Assembly (NCBI GenBank): GCA_011800805.1
Contig: MPNW01000064.1
Coordinates: 470,546 to 534,545, forward strand
Direction of reading: 5' to 3'
Length of the DNA: 64,000 nt
Origin: Hirudo medicinalis
Taxonomy: Eukaryota > Annelida > Clitellata > Hirudinida > Hirudinidae
Position 1 is the stretch's first letter; the number at the start of each line of letters is the position of its first letter. The notes beneath the pieces are model-generated. The model worked only from the letters and a program-made list of their open reading frames with translations, was not told the DNA's origin and did not search any database. Positions 1 to 12,154 of this stretch are shown here, in pieces. A program made the position numbers and the translations under genes.

Positions 1-3000
1 CTAAGATTTTGTATCTAAGATTTATTTTTAAATTTCTAGAAATTTAATTTTATGCTATAAAATATTTGCAATATTGTGAAGTATTACGAGTATGTATATC
101 TTTATCGGGTGAATGGAAATAGATTTTTTGCGATTTTCGGGATTTTGTATTTAAATATACAAAATTCACTTTCGGCGCGATTAGTTGCATTTGAGCTATA
201 ATTACTACATATTCTAAAAGGTAATTTTTTGAAGAGTTCGAATATATAATCTATCTTTGCATATACCTGTCTCGCTCGTCTAAATTTTGGTTTTTATGGT
301 AAGAGTGGAGATTGAAACATAATCTGGAGTTATAGATATAATTGATGTTCTACAATCTACAATTAATTGGCGATTTTTAAAATAATTTGCATCCCTAAAT
401 CTTTATCGGCCGAATTTTAATCGATGTCTATGTCATATTTGCTATTTGTCACCTAAATATTTAAAATTAATTTTACACGCACTCTAAATATTATTCTATT
501 ATTATAGTAATTGTTGTTAGGGTGCTGTCTTAAATATTTTGTAATCAAAAATAATATCAATAAGATCTATTCACATGATGTAACAAAACCAATCACTGCT
601 GGGATGATTTGATGCTATGATGCTTTGATGTTCTTTATCGATTTCCAATTTTGTCCCGATATAACGTTTTTACCCCACCTTCCTCTACATCATCAAAACC
701 CGATTTGGGACCTAAATCGAATCCTCATGCGCGCATAATGAGCGGAACTTAAAGAGACTCATAGTATCCAAGAGATTTATCAGTTAAATAGAAATCAAAA
801 TTCGTGGCTTCATTGCTCAGTTTATCAAAGCAATTATTCGGTCACTTATTGCTCTCATTTCCCCTTGGCTCTGCAGGCAAATTACTGAAGGGTTACAAAA
901 TATTGGTCTTTAACCATTTTCTTGGCAAGAGTGGGAAGCGCGCGAAGATATTCTAGACAAGACCGCGCCTCTTGACCTGAATAACAATTTCATAGACTAA
1001 TTCGTATCCTCAAAAATAGCAGCCGCTGACTGAAAGCTAACGAGATGGCCAGACGTTTTCAAAATTAAGTCACGAATATGTCATTAAGAATTTTATTTAT
1101 GTGTCATGTTGACACAATTAAAGAAATTTCGTTATATTCTTGAACATCTTTGAAACTGATTTATTTTTTAAAGCTAGTGAAAGAAATTATTTTAAAACAA
1201 ATCGATATATCTCTTGTTGCGTTTTATGCTGCTTAATTGTTTTTTTTTAAACAACGGTCTTATTAAAAACATACAATTGTTTCCATGTAATCTTGATTTG
1301 AATTCTTAGTTGTTGATTGATTGCGTTAAATATAATTTTTTACATTACTTATTATTTATTAAATATTTTAATATTTATTTAACTTATTTGATGTTAAAAA
1401 TTAAAAAAATGTAATGACAGAGTTTTTAAATTGCCCGGTCTTTGTTGCTTTAATTCAGGGTTAATGCAGATGCAGCATGTTCCAAGCATTGATCAAGAAC
1501 TGATATCCTACATTTCCTACTTATCAACCAAAATGGACATTCACAGTGATGTTGACCTATGGCCTATTTTAGTTGAGATTCACTGAGCTAAGTGTATTTA
1601 CGTTTTTGGACTGGGTTGGGTTTGTGCTGAGATCGGTTGTCGTTGCGTTGGTAAAATTGTCAGCGACAATGACGGTGGCAGGNATCCTGCTGCCAGTTAT
1701 TGCGTAACGATCAGTTGCGTGATTATTTGCTGAATAGGAAAGTTCTTCAATGTGGGCTTCGAGATTCTCTCTGAGATAATGTCTGCTTCTGTGTGATATT
1801 TTATGATCGCCGTGGAACTAAAAGATAGTGAATATAACGAAAACTAATTAAACATAAATATAACTACAAAAATTAATTAATGGCATTTTCAGGGTTATAA
1901 CAGTATTCATCACTGGTAAATAGAAGAAGTCTGTAGGACTTTTTCAGTCAACAGCTTAGCGTCGTGGAGAGATAATTATAAAAATTGAACGAATTGAGCC
2001 GCGAAACTTTGTTTTACTTATCGCATTCGCCAGACCTTCCTCTAACCGACATGCACTTTTTCAGCGTCCTGGGTGCTTCTCGTGAAGAAAAATCATCAAA
2101 GATCAAAAATGCCTTCGGAAATTCATCGCTTCCAGAAACCCAGAATTTTAAGCTATAAAAATAAACTATCAATAGTATTCGCAAGAACATCTGAATGAAG
2201 TGGTCCTTATTTCATTTAGTTCCTGAGCCGAGATATGACGGTTAACGAGCATTAATTTCTACATATCCTAATACTATTATCGAACCACCATTGGTATGAT
2301 ATGTCTATGCCTGGTGAGCTAGAATCAACACGATTGATCCAGTAAATTAATCCAGTGTAAATTAATTCCAAAAGTACACCAATTTTCATGGTTGAATGAA
2401 CCACTCTTCCCTCAGACGTTTCCATGTCAAAAACAAATCCGGCTACGGTCCGATAGATGACCTAAGCGTGAAAAATTGGAAAACATGGAACTTGTAAGTC
2501 CAGAAAAAATGTTGACAATGATTGGAACTAGAAGCGGATAGTTTGAACATGGAATGAAAATTAAAATATTTTGCGTATGCAGAAGAGATGAGGTTGCATT
2601 TGTTTAATATTGAGAGGTTTGATGAATTTAGCTTCATAGATAAAGTACAACCTCTCTTCTCCATTCACAATCCTTTTCATTCGTTCCTCCTTATGACAAT
2701 TGGCTACTGAGTATATTCACGTCAACTCAAATACACGGATGTCAATACCAAAGTAATGAAGGAGCCCTACTCATCTCGTTATGAAATGGAAATCATCATC
2801 GGTAATACGGTGAAGGAATGTTGTGTGATAATAACCATCATTTCCACCAATCTCATGAAAACTTAGAATAAGTGATCAGATGAAAAATCAGCCTGTAAAT
2901 GACTTTAGTGAAATGATGATGTTGATGAGGAAAGTTAACAAAATTTTAATTGTTGCAACACAAATGAAACCATTGGTGGTAAAATGTGGTTAACTTTTGA

Positions 3001-4416
3001 CAAAAAGGAATAACCAAAGAAGGATAAATCTGAAATTTATGGAACGAGGAAAATAAAAGTGTCTGATAGTGTTTTAAGAGTATCATCTAGATGTTACTAA
3101 ATGAAAATTGGATCTCTCAAGCGTGTAATTTAAAAAAAAAAATCCACGAGTATGCAGTTGAGCATACGAAGGCGAGAAAAGCTAGCCCTAAAATCTTAAC
3201 CTCTGTAAATTCATGTGTATTGTAAACTTTGACTTATTTTTAATAATTTCATCATAAACATTTGTTCTTTTTTTTTATATTTATACATCAAATAAGAAAG
3301 TTTAAAATAGCTTTATATATTTGTTTTCAGAGATTTAAAGAATTCAGTAATCATAATTTGATTGATGGCGGGTATGCATAGGTCGAACACGTTGAAATCT
3401 TGTCACATCGTTTCAATGATTTTAATTAGTTCCTTGAAAGATTGAAGAGCTTAAAAGTATTATGATGGATGAACTCAGAGCAATGATCAGAATCATTTTA
3501 AAACACGCCCCAGGCACGTGTCTACATTTTTCTCTTTCAAATTGAATAAATATTAAGTCATGTTGATCGAAATGCAGCCTAACCAACACGGAAGAAAAGC
3601 CTCCTAAGTTCCAGTTGCACAACAAAATTAGATTATATGAACTATTTGCAGCATCTATAATTGTAGAATATTAACATTATTGCAATGCTATATATGTCGC
3701 AGCCACGATTCAAGTCATGGTTAATAAATTTGACTTAATAAAGATAAATTCACTGCATTCATAATAAAGTCGAAAAACTGTTCAATATTTTCACGAATGA
3801 CAAGAAGAGTAGGAAATATTGATTAAAGATGTTGGTCCTTAATTAATTTGCACAACTTACAACAGGTGGCGCTAAAATGTTATTGCAGGGAGACAAATTA
3901 AATCACGCGCTTGTCGTTCGAAGCTCCATAAACTCGCCAACACTGTTCCTCTTCCTCACTCATTATCTCTCTTCTTCTTTATTTTCCGTTCAGTCATGTT
4001 TTTCCAATCTAAACTTTGTCCGTCTTTTTACTTCAATCTGTCGAGTCATAAAACTGAGTGTTTATGAAGGAAATAAGAAACTCAAGAGGTTGAGCGAATG
4101 AATGAATGGATGCATGAATGTATGCAAGCCAGGGTCAATCCCCTGCTGAGCTAACCTCAAAAGTGTCTCCTTGAAAATTGCTTTTTTTAATATCAAAACT
4201 TAGATTTTTTCCTGGTTTCATTAGATCTTTTTCATCTTAAAATATTTTTTATCCTCACTTACAATTAACAGAATTTCAAAGCCACCGGGAGGCACTAGTG
4301 GGCTGTAACTTTAAATTGGAGTCGAGAGTGAGACTGACGTTGAGAAATGATGGGAGGACCTGCAATGTGGCATACCCTTATAAGGACCGACTCAGATCGC
4401 TCGACGAGGCGCCGTC
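1..4416. other. No gene recognised; 5' flank of the Scratch gene
   Basis: I see no conserved coding sequence, RNA gene or well-formed transposon here. Open frames are short (under about 75 codons), AT-rich and resemble no family I know. One ambiguous base lies at 1683. The last few hundred bases presumably hold regulatory sequence of the downstream Scratch gene, but I cannot point to a specific site with confidence. Confidence 0.5.
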
Positions 4417-5924
4417 ATGCCCAAGTCGTTTCTGATTAAAAAACTCCAACGACATCCCCTTAAGGGACACCGCCACGTGGTTTCACATGAATTTACTTCT
4501 GAAGGATGCAATTCGAATCAAAACTCAGATCTTAATTGTTTATCTTCAGTCACACCTCTCTTGACTACTACAACTTCCACGTGGCGGGGGTCTGAAGATA
4601 TCTGCAAGGACCCAAATAAAGATTCGCCAGACTCCATTGTCAGCAAAATGTCGACATCCAATCAAACTCATGGAAGAACGTTATCGACTGTTCCCATTTT
4701 CATTATGAATCAACCGCATTTTACGGTCACTAACAAAACACAGAGTCCTCGATCTAATGTGATGCTGCCTTTGGAAGATGGAAGAAGAAAAAGGAAGCAG
4801 CCCAGTCAGGACTTCACTCGAAGATCGGAGAACAAGACATCCAGATGTTACGTGTGTTCCGAATGTGGTCGCAAGTATGCAACCTCATCCAATCTTTCGC
4901 GCCACCGTCAGACCCATCGCAGTCTGGACGGCTGGCATGCCAAGCACTGCCCGTACTGCAGGAAGGCCTACGTCAGCATGCCTGCATTGGCCATGCACGT
5001 GCTCACCCATGACCTGAAATACAGGTAAGCACTCGCTTGCAAAGGTTAGATGATATCATTCCAATGTCATCCTTGTTTGTGGAAGATGTAAAAAATGAAA
5101 ATCCTATTAAAACTAGCCTGTTTTTGATTTCCCTAATTTATAATTCACTTGACCGAAGATTAAGGACATTATAGCAAATGATTAAAAAAATTATGTCTAA
5201 AAAATATGTTTTCGCAGTACGTGCAGCACGAAGTAATAGAACCTTCTTGATAGAGAAATAAAACATTTCTAGTGACGTAAACTAGAACAAATTCTTCACG
5301 AATATTCGTCAAATTTTAGGCTTTACCATACATCAAAGATTTTTTTTTTTAAATAATTGACATTAACTATTAATATATTATATACAAGATTCGATGGATA
5401 AGGAGTCGAAGGACAACACTGATAAACGAATATAAGATCAGTTATTTGATTAGTAAACTTTCATATTTTCTTCACTTTTAAACCTTTTAAGCTGCAGTTT
5501 CGTGCTCGAAACTCGAATAATCAGATCGATAGCATACTTTTTCAGGCACAGTCCTAGAGATAATGCTTTTGTATTTAATTACATTTGATAATATTTTTGA
5601 AGGTGTTCGGAGTGCGACAAAGCGTTTTCAAGGTCATGGCTTCTGCGTGGTCACATGAGATCCCATACAGGTGAGAAGCCTTTTGTCTGCAACTTCTGCG
5701 CCAAGGCTTTTGCTGATCGTTCAAACCTCCGGGCACATCTTCAAACCCATACAAATGGAAAGAACGCAGAAGAATGTCCACTTTACAAAAGATGGCCGTT
5801 AACGCGAGGTTTTAACTCAGCCCCAGATTTTATCGAGAAAAGTAAATTCAAAGGTGATCCACGGTGTGGGTTGTCAGAGGGATCGCTTACAAGAACACAT
5901 AGCGAATTCTATAAAGATCCATAA
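4417..5924 (+). CDS. scrt: Scratch-family SNAG / C2H2 zinc-finger transcription factor
   Basis: Two exons, 4417-5024 and 5603-5924, joined in phase 2 (donor GTAAGC, acceptor TTTGAAG), giving 309 aa. The start is chosen because it yields an N-terminal SNAG repression motif, MPKSFLIKK, as in Snail, Scratch and Gfi proteins; in known family members this recruits corepressors. Four C2H2 fingers follow: about 147-167 ([17 protein letters not shown]), 178-198 ([17 protein letters not shown]), 204-224 ([17 protein letters not shown]) and 232-252 ([17 protein letters not shown]). The ATSSNLSRH and VSMPALAMH finger sequences and the RSLD linker are typical of Scratch rather than Snail. Family members are nuclear repressors that bind E-boxes, mostly in neural cells. 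Odd point: Scratch proteins normally carry a fifth finger; here the sequence after finger 4 is an unrelated tail that ends in a stop. An AATAAA overlaps the stop codon, so the true 3' end or an alternative last exon remains open. Confidence 0.9.
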
Positions 5925-8285
5925 ATAAATATTTTAGATGAAAATCTGGACTCGGGATCTGCTCAAATGAACAAAATCGTTCGGTGCGCTGCTTCTTAAA
6001 GGTTGTAATTCCAGCTTTATTTTACTTCGGATGAACTTCTGAATGAGTTTGGGTGAAATGTTTGCAAATTCTATTAGGGCCAATCTGGCATGAAAGGAGG
6101 TGTCCTGAAAGCACTGTCAACATTGCTTGCTCTCACGGTTCATCTGTTGCCAAAATCTTTTTAACAGAATGATTTTACCTCCTAGAGTCATTGAAGTAAA
6201 AACGGTGTGGTTACTGTTTTGACGTTTTAGTTCTAACTGAAGTTCTTTGAAATTTCTTAACTTAATGCCATAATTCTTTGATCTTTTCATGCCATGCAAT
6301 GCATTGTTCATCTCAGCGCATTCTTGGAGGTAATATTTAAAAAATGTTCCTTTAAATTTCTGAATTACAGTTTCTATAATCTTGCATACGTTAAATTCAT
6401 GATCACTTAATTAAATTTATGCTTTCAATATTGTTTTTTTTTAATTATATAACGAATTGCTAAATTTATTTTAGAAACATTAAAATTTACTTAAGCCACG
6501 AAATTTTAATTTAGCTTTAAATTGTTTGAAGTTAGAATATTCATTTATTTCACAATGGAGGTCATTTTACAATTATAACTGACATTCCACAAATTCAATG
6601 CATTTCACCTGGCGTCAAAATATTGTGCCATCTTATAAAAGCAACGATCACAAGAAAGGCGTTTATAAATATACTAGTGTAGCCGGCCACACACAGCGTT
6701 GCTGTGGCTCAGTCTGGTAAAATAGAAAAGAAAGAAAAGAGAAAGCGCAAGTTTCTAATATGTTTGATATATATAGCCACATCAATCGAACTCACAAACA
6801 TACAAACATTCATTTTTATTTTTATAGATTTGAAATATAAATTTTTATAAATTAATTTAATTTTATTTTATTGCTTTTTAAATTGAGAATCTTTCAAGAG
6901 CAGGTTATATGGAAAACACACAAATATGTAGACAAACGTTCATTTTTAATTATATAAATGACAGCACGTAAACCTCACGTAAACTTAATTCTGAATATTT
7001 CTTTGTAATTTTCCTTCGAGAGCGCAATGGTTTTTTTTCGGTTCTGAATCCGATTAGCTTGAGAATTGACGATGACGATGTCTTAGCCGCTATCACAAAG
7101 ACATGCATGTTCAAAAATGAAGTGTCACAAAACCTCGACATCTTTGTAATGAGTTGAGTGCACTCCGGTCCAAAAACAGCTAAAGAATCTGTTGTTTTGT
7201 GGCGGGTTTTTCAAATTTATGAAAATGTTGTATGCCGCTATTTATTTACACAATAAATTTAAAAGCAGTTTCAGAAATATAAACGAAATAATGTTTTGGA
7301 ATTAGGTTTCATGCCAGCTTCCAGATGGATGGTTCACATTAATTAACTTTAAAATAAATAAAAGTATGCCTAGTTACGATGAGATTTGCAATTAATTAAT
7401 TGAAACTAATTAGCTTTTATTGCATTACCCAAGTTATAAGACTGCCAGGAAACCTAATAAACTAATAAATGAAACCAAATCTAAATTTCTGATGGTTCAA
7501 TGGTTCAATGATCTTTTTCTAGTATGTAAGAGTCGGGGTTTAAGTTGCAATGTTGTGGCAAGATTCAAGTGCAAGTGAAGCACAAGAACCAAAAAGTATA
7601 AAGATAACGTGATTCAACAAATAGTCGAACAGCGTAGTTTATTCCATGACATTCATATTTGTTTGCCTCCTTATGACAAAGAATGTGTAGCTCCTTTATT
7701 TTCGACGAGAGATTAATTTATCGAAAGGCCAAATTCACAAATTTATTAATGTGATGTAATTAATTAACTTGAAGTGATCTTTTGTACTTTTGATTAGCGA
7801 AAAAGTTGAAAACCAAAATTACTTATGGATCAAGAATTACTACCCGTCAAGTTGACTTGATTTTGCGTTTTGTCGAAAGAGAAGGTTAATAACTACTAGT
7901 ACTTATATTAATTTAGTAATTCGGACTTGTGCGTTCATAATTTATTTATTCGAATAAACAAACCGATAAACAAGCCATGCCTTGCCACTTACACGGTAAG
8001 TGAGGAACAGTGAAAACAATTAATTGTAACGATGATCTATTAAATTTTAAGTTCGAATATGTAATCCTTGTGGGTTAGCTTATATTAAAAGAAATGCGCA
8101 TAATAATAAACAAAAACCGAGAGGCTTTACATATGGCCAAGGTCATGTGGACCTGTTTGTGTTTACGATTGGTAATTATTTAATCGAGCCTGGAGTAATA
8201 TTTTTAAAGAACTCCTCGTAAGTTATAAATTACCAAACTGGATTCCCAAGTCAAGTTTAATGTGGATTTTAAACCTACTAAACGG
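5925..8285. other. Intergenic, nothing recognised
   Basis: This is AT-rich sequence between the Scratch and EFCAB14-like genes. Short open frames occur on both strands but none shows a domain, a splice pattern or similarity I recognise. The end of this stretch should contain the promoter and 5' UTR of the next gene. Confidence 0.5.
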
Positions 8286-11200
8286 ATGAAGAAGCGCCGA
8301 GAACTGGACGCTCTTGTTTCCAAACCTTCATCAAGGTCCAGTAAAGCCAAAAATGGCAACCACGAACTTCTTAGGAATGATTCTTACTCTTCTGAAGGAG
8401 AGGAATTTGTTCTACCAGAAAAGATGGCATCAACGTAAAAATGTTTCTTTCATATGTACCATGTTAGGACTGGAGATGAATTTTTGTCTAATTTTAGCAA
8501 AAAGTCAAGACCACATTATTGTTTAATGTGTTTGCTGATATTTGGGATTATAATGTTGCTATCATGTTTTGGAATAATGGGTGGTCTTCTGTGGATGCTT
8601 ATTCAAGTCAAGACCGAAGTGCAAGATTTGAAACTCCAAATCAGTCAAGGTTAAATAATTTTATTATAATGATATAGTGGTTATCAGCATTTATTTTATA
8701 GTTATAAATCTGTATTTTTATATATTTTTATAAACCCACAACTTTAAAAAGTCTTTCTACATATGGTACTTTTTTAAATGAATTAAAGTACCATATGTAG
8801 AATAGTCTAATATGGTACTTTAATTCATTTAATTTGATTTACTTAAGTTAAATTGATAGTCTCAGTAGACAAGTTTTAGAGTATTTTTTTACCTATATTT
8901 ACTTTTATTTGTCCTCAATTGTTTGTTCTTTTTTTTTTGCCCAGTTGAAAGTTATACATCTCAGAAGATGAAGGACTTTGTAATGAAGGAAATCGAAACA
9001 AATTCACAGCTGATCAATTTGAAAATGAAAAACATTGAACTTAGCAAGGTAGCAGCCAGCATTCTTTCATTGCAAGATGAGGTTAGAGGAAAAAATCTTA
9101 TGTTGGATTTGAGGTTTGTGAGATGACTGGTACTAAGGAATTGCAATATGTGAATCAACAAGCTTAATTATTTCAATATTTGGTATGGTGCAGGCCATTT
9201 GGTACTTTGTTGAGCAAAAAAAATCTTGAAAAATCATGGTACTTTACATTGCAATATTGTGTGTTAAATAGATTAATAAATTTTCCAGATGGCATATTTA
9301 CAGAATTTGACAAATTCTTTGTCTCCATCATCTTTGACTTTAACTGTGGCTAATGAGATGAGGGATTTATACAAGGTTGATTATTTAATATTCCCATGTA
9401 TTATTTATCTATCATTTCTTTGTTATTGATCAATTTGAAGATCTATAAAATACCATTTGAATACAAAATGGCTAAGAACCTCAATCAAGGAAATATGACA
9501 ATTCCAAAAATGTTGTGATGCCAATCAATTAACATTCACAATTTGATGCTTCACCAATGAGCTCATCTGATTACTGATACATAATTAATGATTCATTGAA
9601 TTTTGTTCTTTGAAACTTACAAACATGGTCATTTTTAAATTTGCATTGAGGCAATTATTTGATTGCCTCATGATATCTGAAGTAGAGGCACTATAACCTA
9701 CAATTTATATATTGCCGCTTCTCTAGCAATGCAGGCTGAGTTGCAAATAGGACATGGAGGAATAATATCTGTTGATTTGATGACTTGACATGCAGGAACG
9801 CAATCCTCTGGGCTAATCTGCATGTCATTTAAATAGAATTTGTAGTTATTTTCAATAGTTTACATTTAATTTAAGTTAAAGTAATCTCGCCATTTAGAGG
9901 AGATTGCTTTTTCAGTTCTATGCTTGACTGTTTTAAGTAGGAAAAACTTTTTGACTCTCAATGCACTGCCTTTGTTGGAGGTGCCTTTAATATCACCATC
10001 ATGAAAAGATTGTACAGAAGCATTATTCTGAAGAGACTGCACAGCCACATAATCAGGAATTGTAGGATGACCATCAACAGTTGTGGATACAAATTTACTG
10101 CCAACCTTCATATTGACTTTGATGGGAAAACTAATACAATTAAACAAGGATAAGGTGCCATCGGTGAAATCTTTCTGCATATTAATGCGAAGCTTTTCTC
10201 GAGAGATGAATAAGGCTTCATACAGTTTAAGCATTGAAGGACAACGTTCGGTGCGTTAAATTTCTGTGTTATCAAGAAGTCCTCTGTTAATATGAATCTG
10301 ATGAGCCCTCAAATGTTCCTTAATACTGCCCCCTTGGACATGCATCGTCAACCTTCTTGCCTTCTTGTATTAATTAAATTACCCTGACGATGGCCTTAGA
10401 GGCCGAAACTAATCAGTCGGATATTAAAAACTACAGATGTAGATTTAGTGACAAAGTTTTTTCGTACTTAAAACAGTGCAAGCATATAACTGAGAAAGCT
10501 GTCTCCTCCAAATGTTGAGCTTATTTTAACAAAACATGTTGAAATGAAATTATTGAGCCGTTATACTGTAAATATTCTTTGCAGACAATAGCAGATGACA
10601 GAAGTTTACTGAATGTTATAAAGGATGAAATAACTGAACTGAAGAAATATAAACTGGAAATCCAGGAATCATTTAAAAAGTTACAAGAAGTGTTCAAATC
10701 TTATCAGGTTCATTTGCCTTTCAATCACTTGGGAGAATGTAAATGATTAAAATGCTAATTTATCTATTATAGAAGTTAAGGAAAGGAATTTGAAAATTAT
10801 TCTTTATCACTTATCTGATAATATGTTTTATTAAATGTTGTCTGATCGCTCCTTCTTGTAATTCCTGGAATCATGTGCAATCAACTATATTAACCACAAG
10901 TTCAGTTTTTAATAAAACTCATTACTTTCATCCCACAAGATTTCAGTGAAATTAACAAACCCTATTCATATCTAGAAAGTGTAGAATAAAACTAATGTTT
11001 ATTATGTCCTTTATTATGACTTATGTCCTCTTGACTGAAACTTGTCAATCCATTTGATTATCCATATTGCTGGCATGGACAAAGGGTTTTCTCTAGGCTG
11101 TACTTTAATTGTAAATTTGTAATTTTTAGCTATTGTTAGGTAAACATTTCTTTTCGAGACAGATGGGCTATGTGATAGCGATATGAATTTTTCCTCAATG

Positions 11201-12154
11201 ATAGGAAAGCTAATTTATAAAGAGCTCAATGAAGAATGTGTTCTTATTTCTTATTTGGGTATATGAATTCTTGATAAAGAAATGAAATTTTATTGTTTAT
11301 AATTTTGAATAATTTTTTTGGAGAGAAATTTTTATGGAGATTTTAAGTAATGGCCTCCACCAATTTATTATACATAAGTGTCATTTTTTTTCAAATATTT
11401 CTTGCAGGAGGTTAATATGAAACCGAATAATGAAATGAAGAAAGTTCTTGATTCATTTGAACAAAAAGTTGAAGCTTCAAGAAATAATGTTTCTTTTTTT
11501 TTTGTTTAAATGAATTATGAAGTTTAATGTATTTTAACAAGTGAAATTTATTCCATGCACAGTTTTTGGTTTCCTATTTCAGGTCACAGATGAGATGAAC
11601 ATGTTGAAAACAGAAATAATTGGAATCTTTGATGTAGTAAATGTGAGAAAACCTTTCTTCTAGTTTGTTAAGGTTATAAGACAAATAATAAATTTTTTTA
11701 CTTTAATAAAACATACAAAATATAGAACAATATTCAAAAACAGAACAATATTCTAATACAAATTATTAAAATTGAGCGACAATGATACAAAATTAAATAT
11801 CAGTTCTTTTTGCCATTGATTTCTCTTAAATTTTTGTTATGAAGAAAATAGATGGTTAACATTAAATAAAGCTTTTCTTTGTGAATCGATGTGCAGGCAT
11901 TGAACTCGAGCATTTTGAATCTCGCAAATCGTACCTCATCACTTGAATTAACGCTCGAGGCTGAGAAGATTCACTTGGTGCAGAATAAAACTGGAACAAG
12001 CAACAGTAACAAAAACTCTGAAAAAGTTAACTTCGAGAAAATTGATAAGGACAATGTGACATCTATGTCTGAAGATATATTGACATCATCGCCTAGTCTC
12101 TACAGTTCTGCATCCACATTTGTGAACCAAGATAGGGATGGAAATACAAATTGA
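8286..12154 (+). CDS. EFCAB14: EFCAB14-like single-pass membrane coiled-coil protein
   Basis: Eight exons join in consistent phase: 8286-8434, 8498-8649, 8945-9081, 9289-9375, 10585-10707, 11408-11488, 11583-11642, 11897-12154, giving 348 aa. The first intron is only 63 bp. The N terminus, MKKRRELDALVSK followed by a Ser/Glu-rich acidic stretch, matches the start of vertebrate EFCAB14. One transmembrane segment follows (about residues 58-79, CLMCLLIFGIIMLLSCFGIM) and then a long region of heptad-like charged sequence, predicted coiled coil, with Asn-x-Ser/Thr sites. Vertebrate EFCAB14 is about 495 aa and ends in an EF-hand region; this protein stops after a Ser/Asn-rich tail with no EF-hand visible, so the symbol denotes family and not calcium binding. 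The molecular role of the family is poorly known. A poly(A) signal AATAAA lies at 12375-12380. The donor of the 11408-11488 exon (GTTTCT) is weak, so that border is less certain. Confidence 0.8.
8757..8833. repeat. Perfect 16-bp palindromic hairpin plus a third inverted copy
   Basis: The arm 8757-8772 (CTACATATGGTACTTT) is the exact reverse complement of 8785-8800, with a 12-base loop. A third block at about 8811-8833 is again the reverse complement of about 8774-8796, so two hairpins are mutually exclusive. It lies in intron 2 of the EFCAB14-like gene. It may be the remnant of a small foldback element. Confidence 0.75.
9866..10234 (-). other. Unidentified 122-codon open frame inside an EFCAB14 intron
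   Basis: An open frame on the strand opposite the host gene, within its largest intron (9376-10584). I recognise no domain. It is followed on the plus strand at 10381-10416 by a hairpin of a kind seen near retroelement ends, so the intron insert may be a decayed retroelement. I do not call it a gene. Confidence 0.2.
10381..10416 (+). repeat. CTGACGA-hairpin-GAAAC motif (retroelement or hammerhead-like)
   Basis: The sequence reads CTGACGA, then a GGCC/GGCC stem with a TTAGA loop, then GAAAC. This resembles the CUGANGA ... GAAA core of hammerhead ribozymes reported in Penelope-like retroelements. There is an extra T between CTGACGA and the stem, and I could not identify stems I and III, so ribozyme activity is not claimed. 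Confidence 0.35.

Noticed and set aside
4379..4384. TATAAG upstream of the Scratch start codon as a TATA box
   Set aside because: It is only 38 bp from the ATG, which would leave a 5' UTR of about 8-10 nt; a functional call is not supported.
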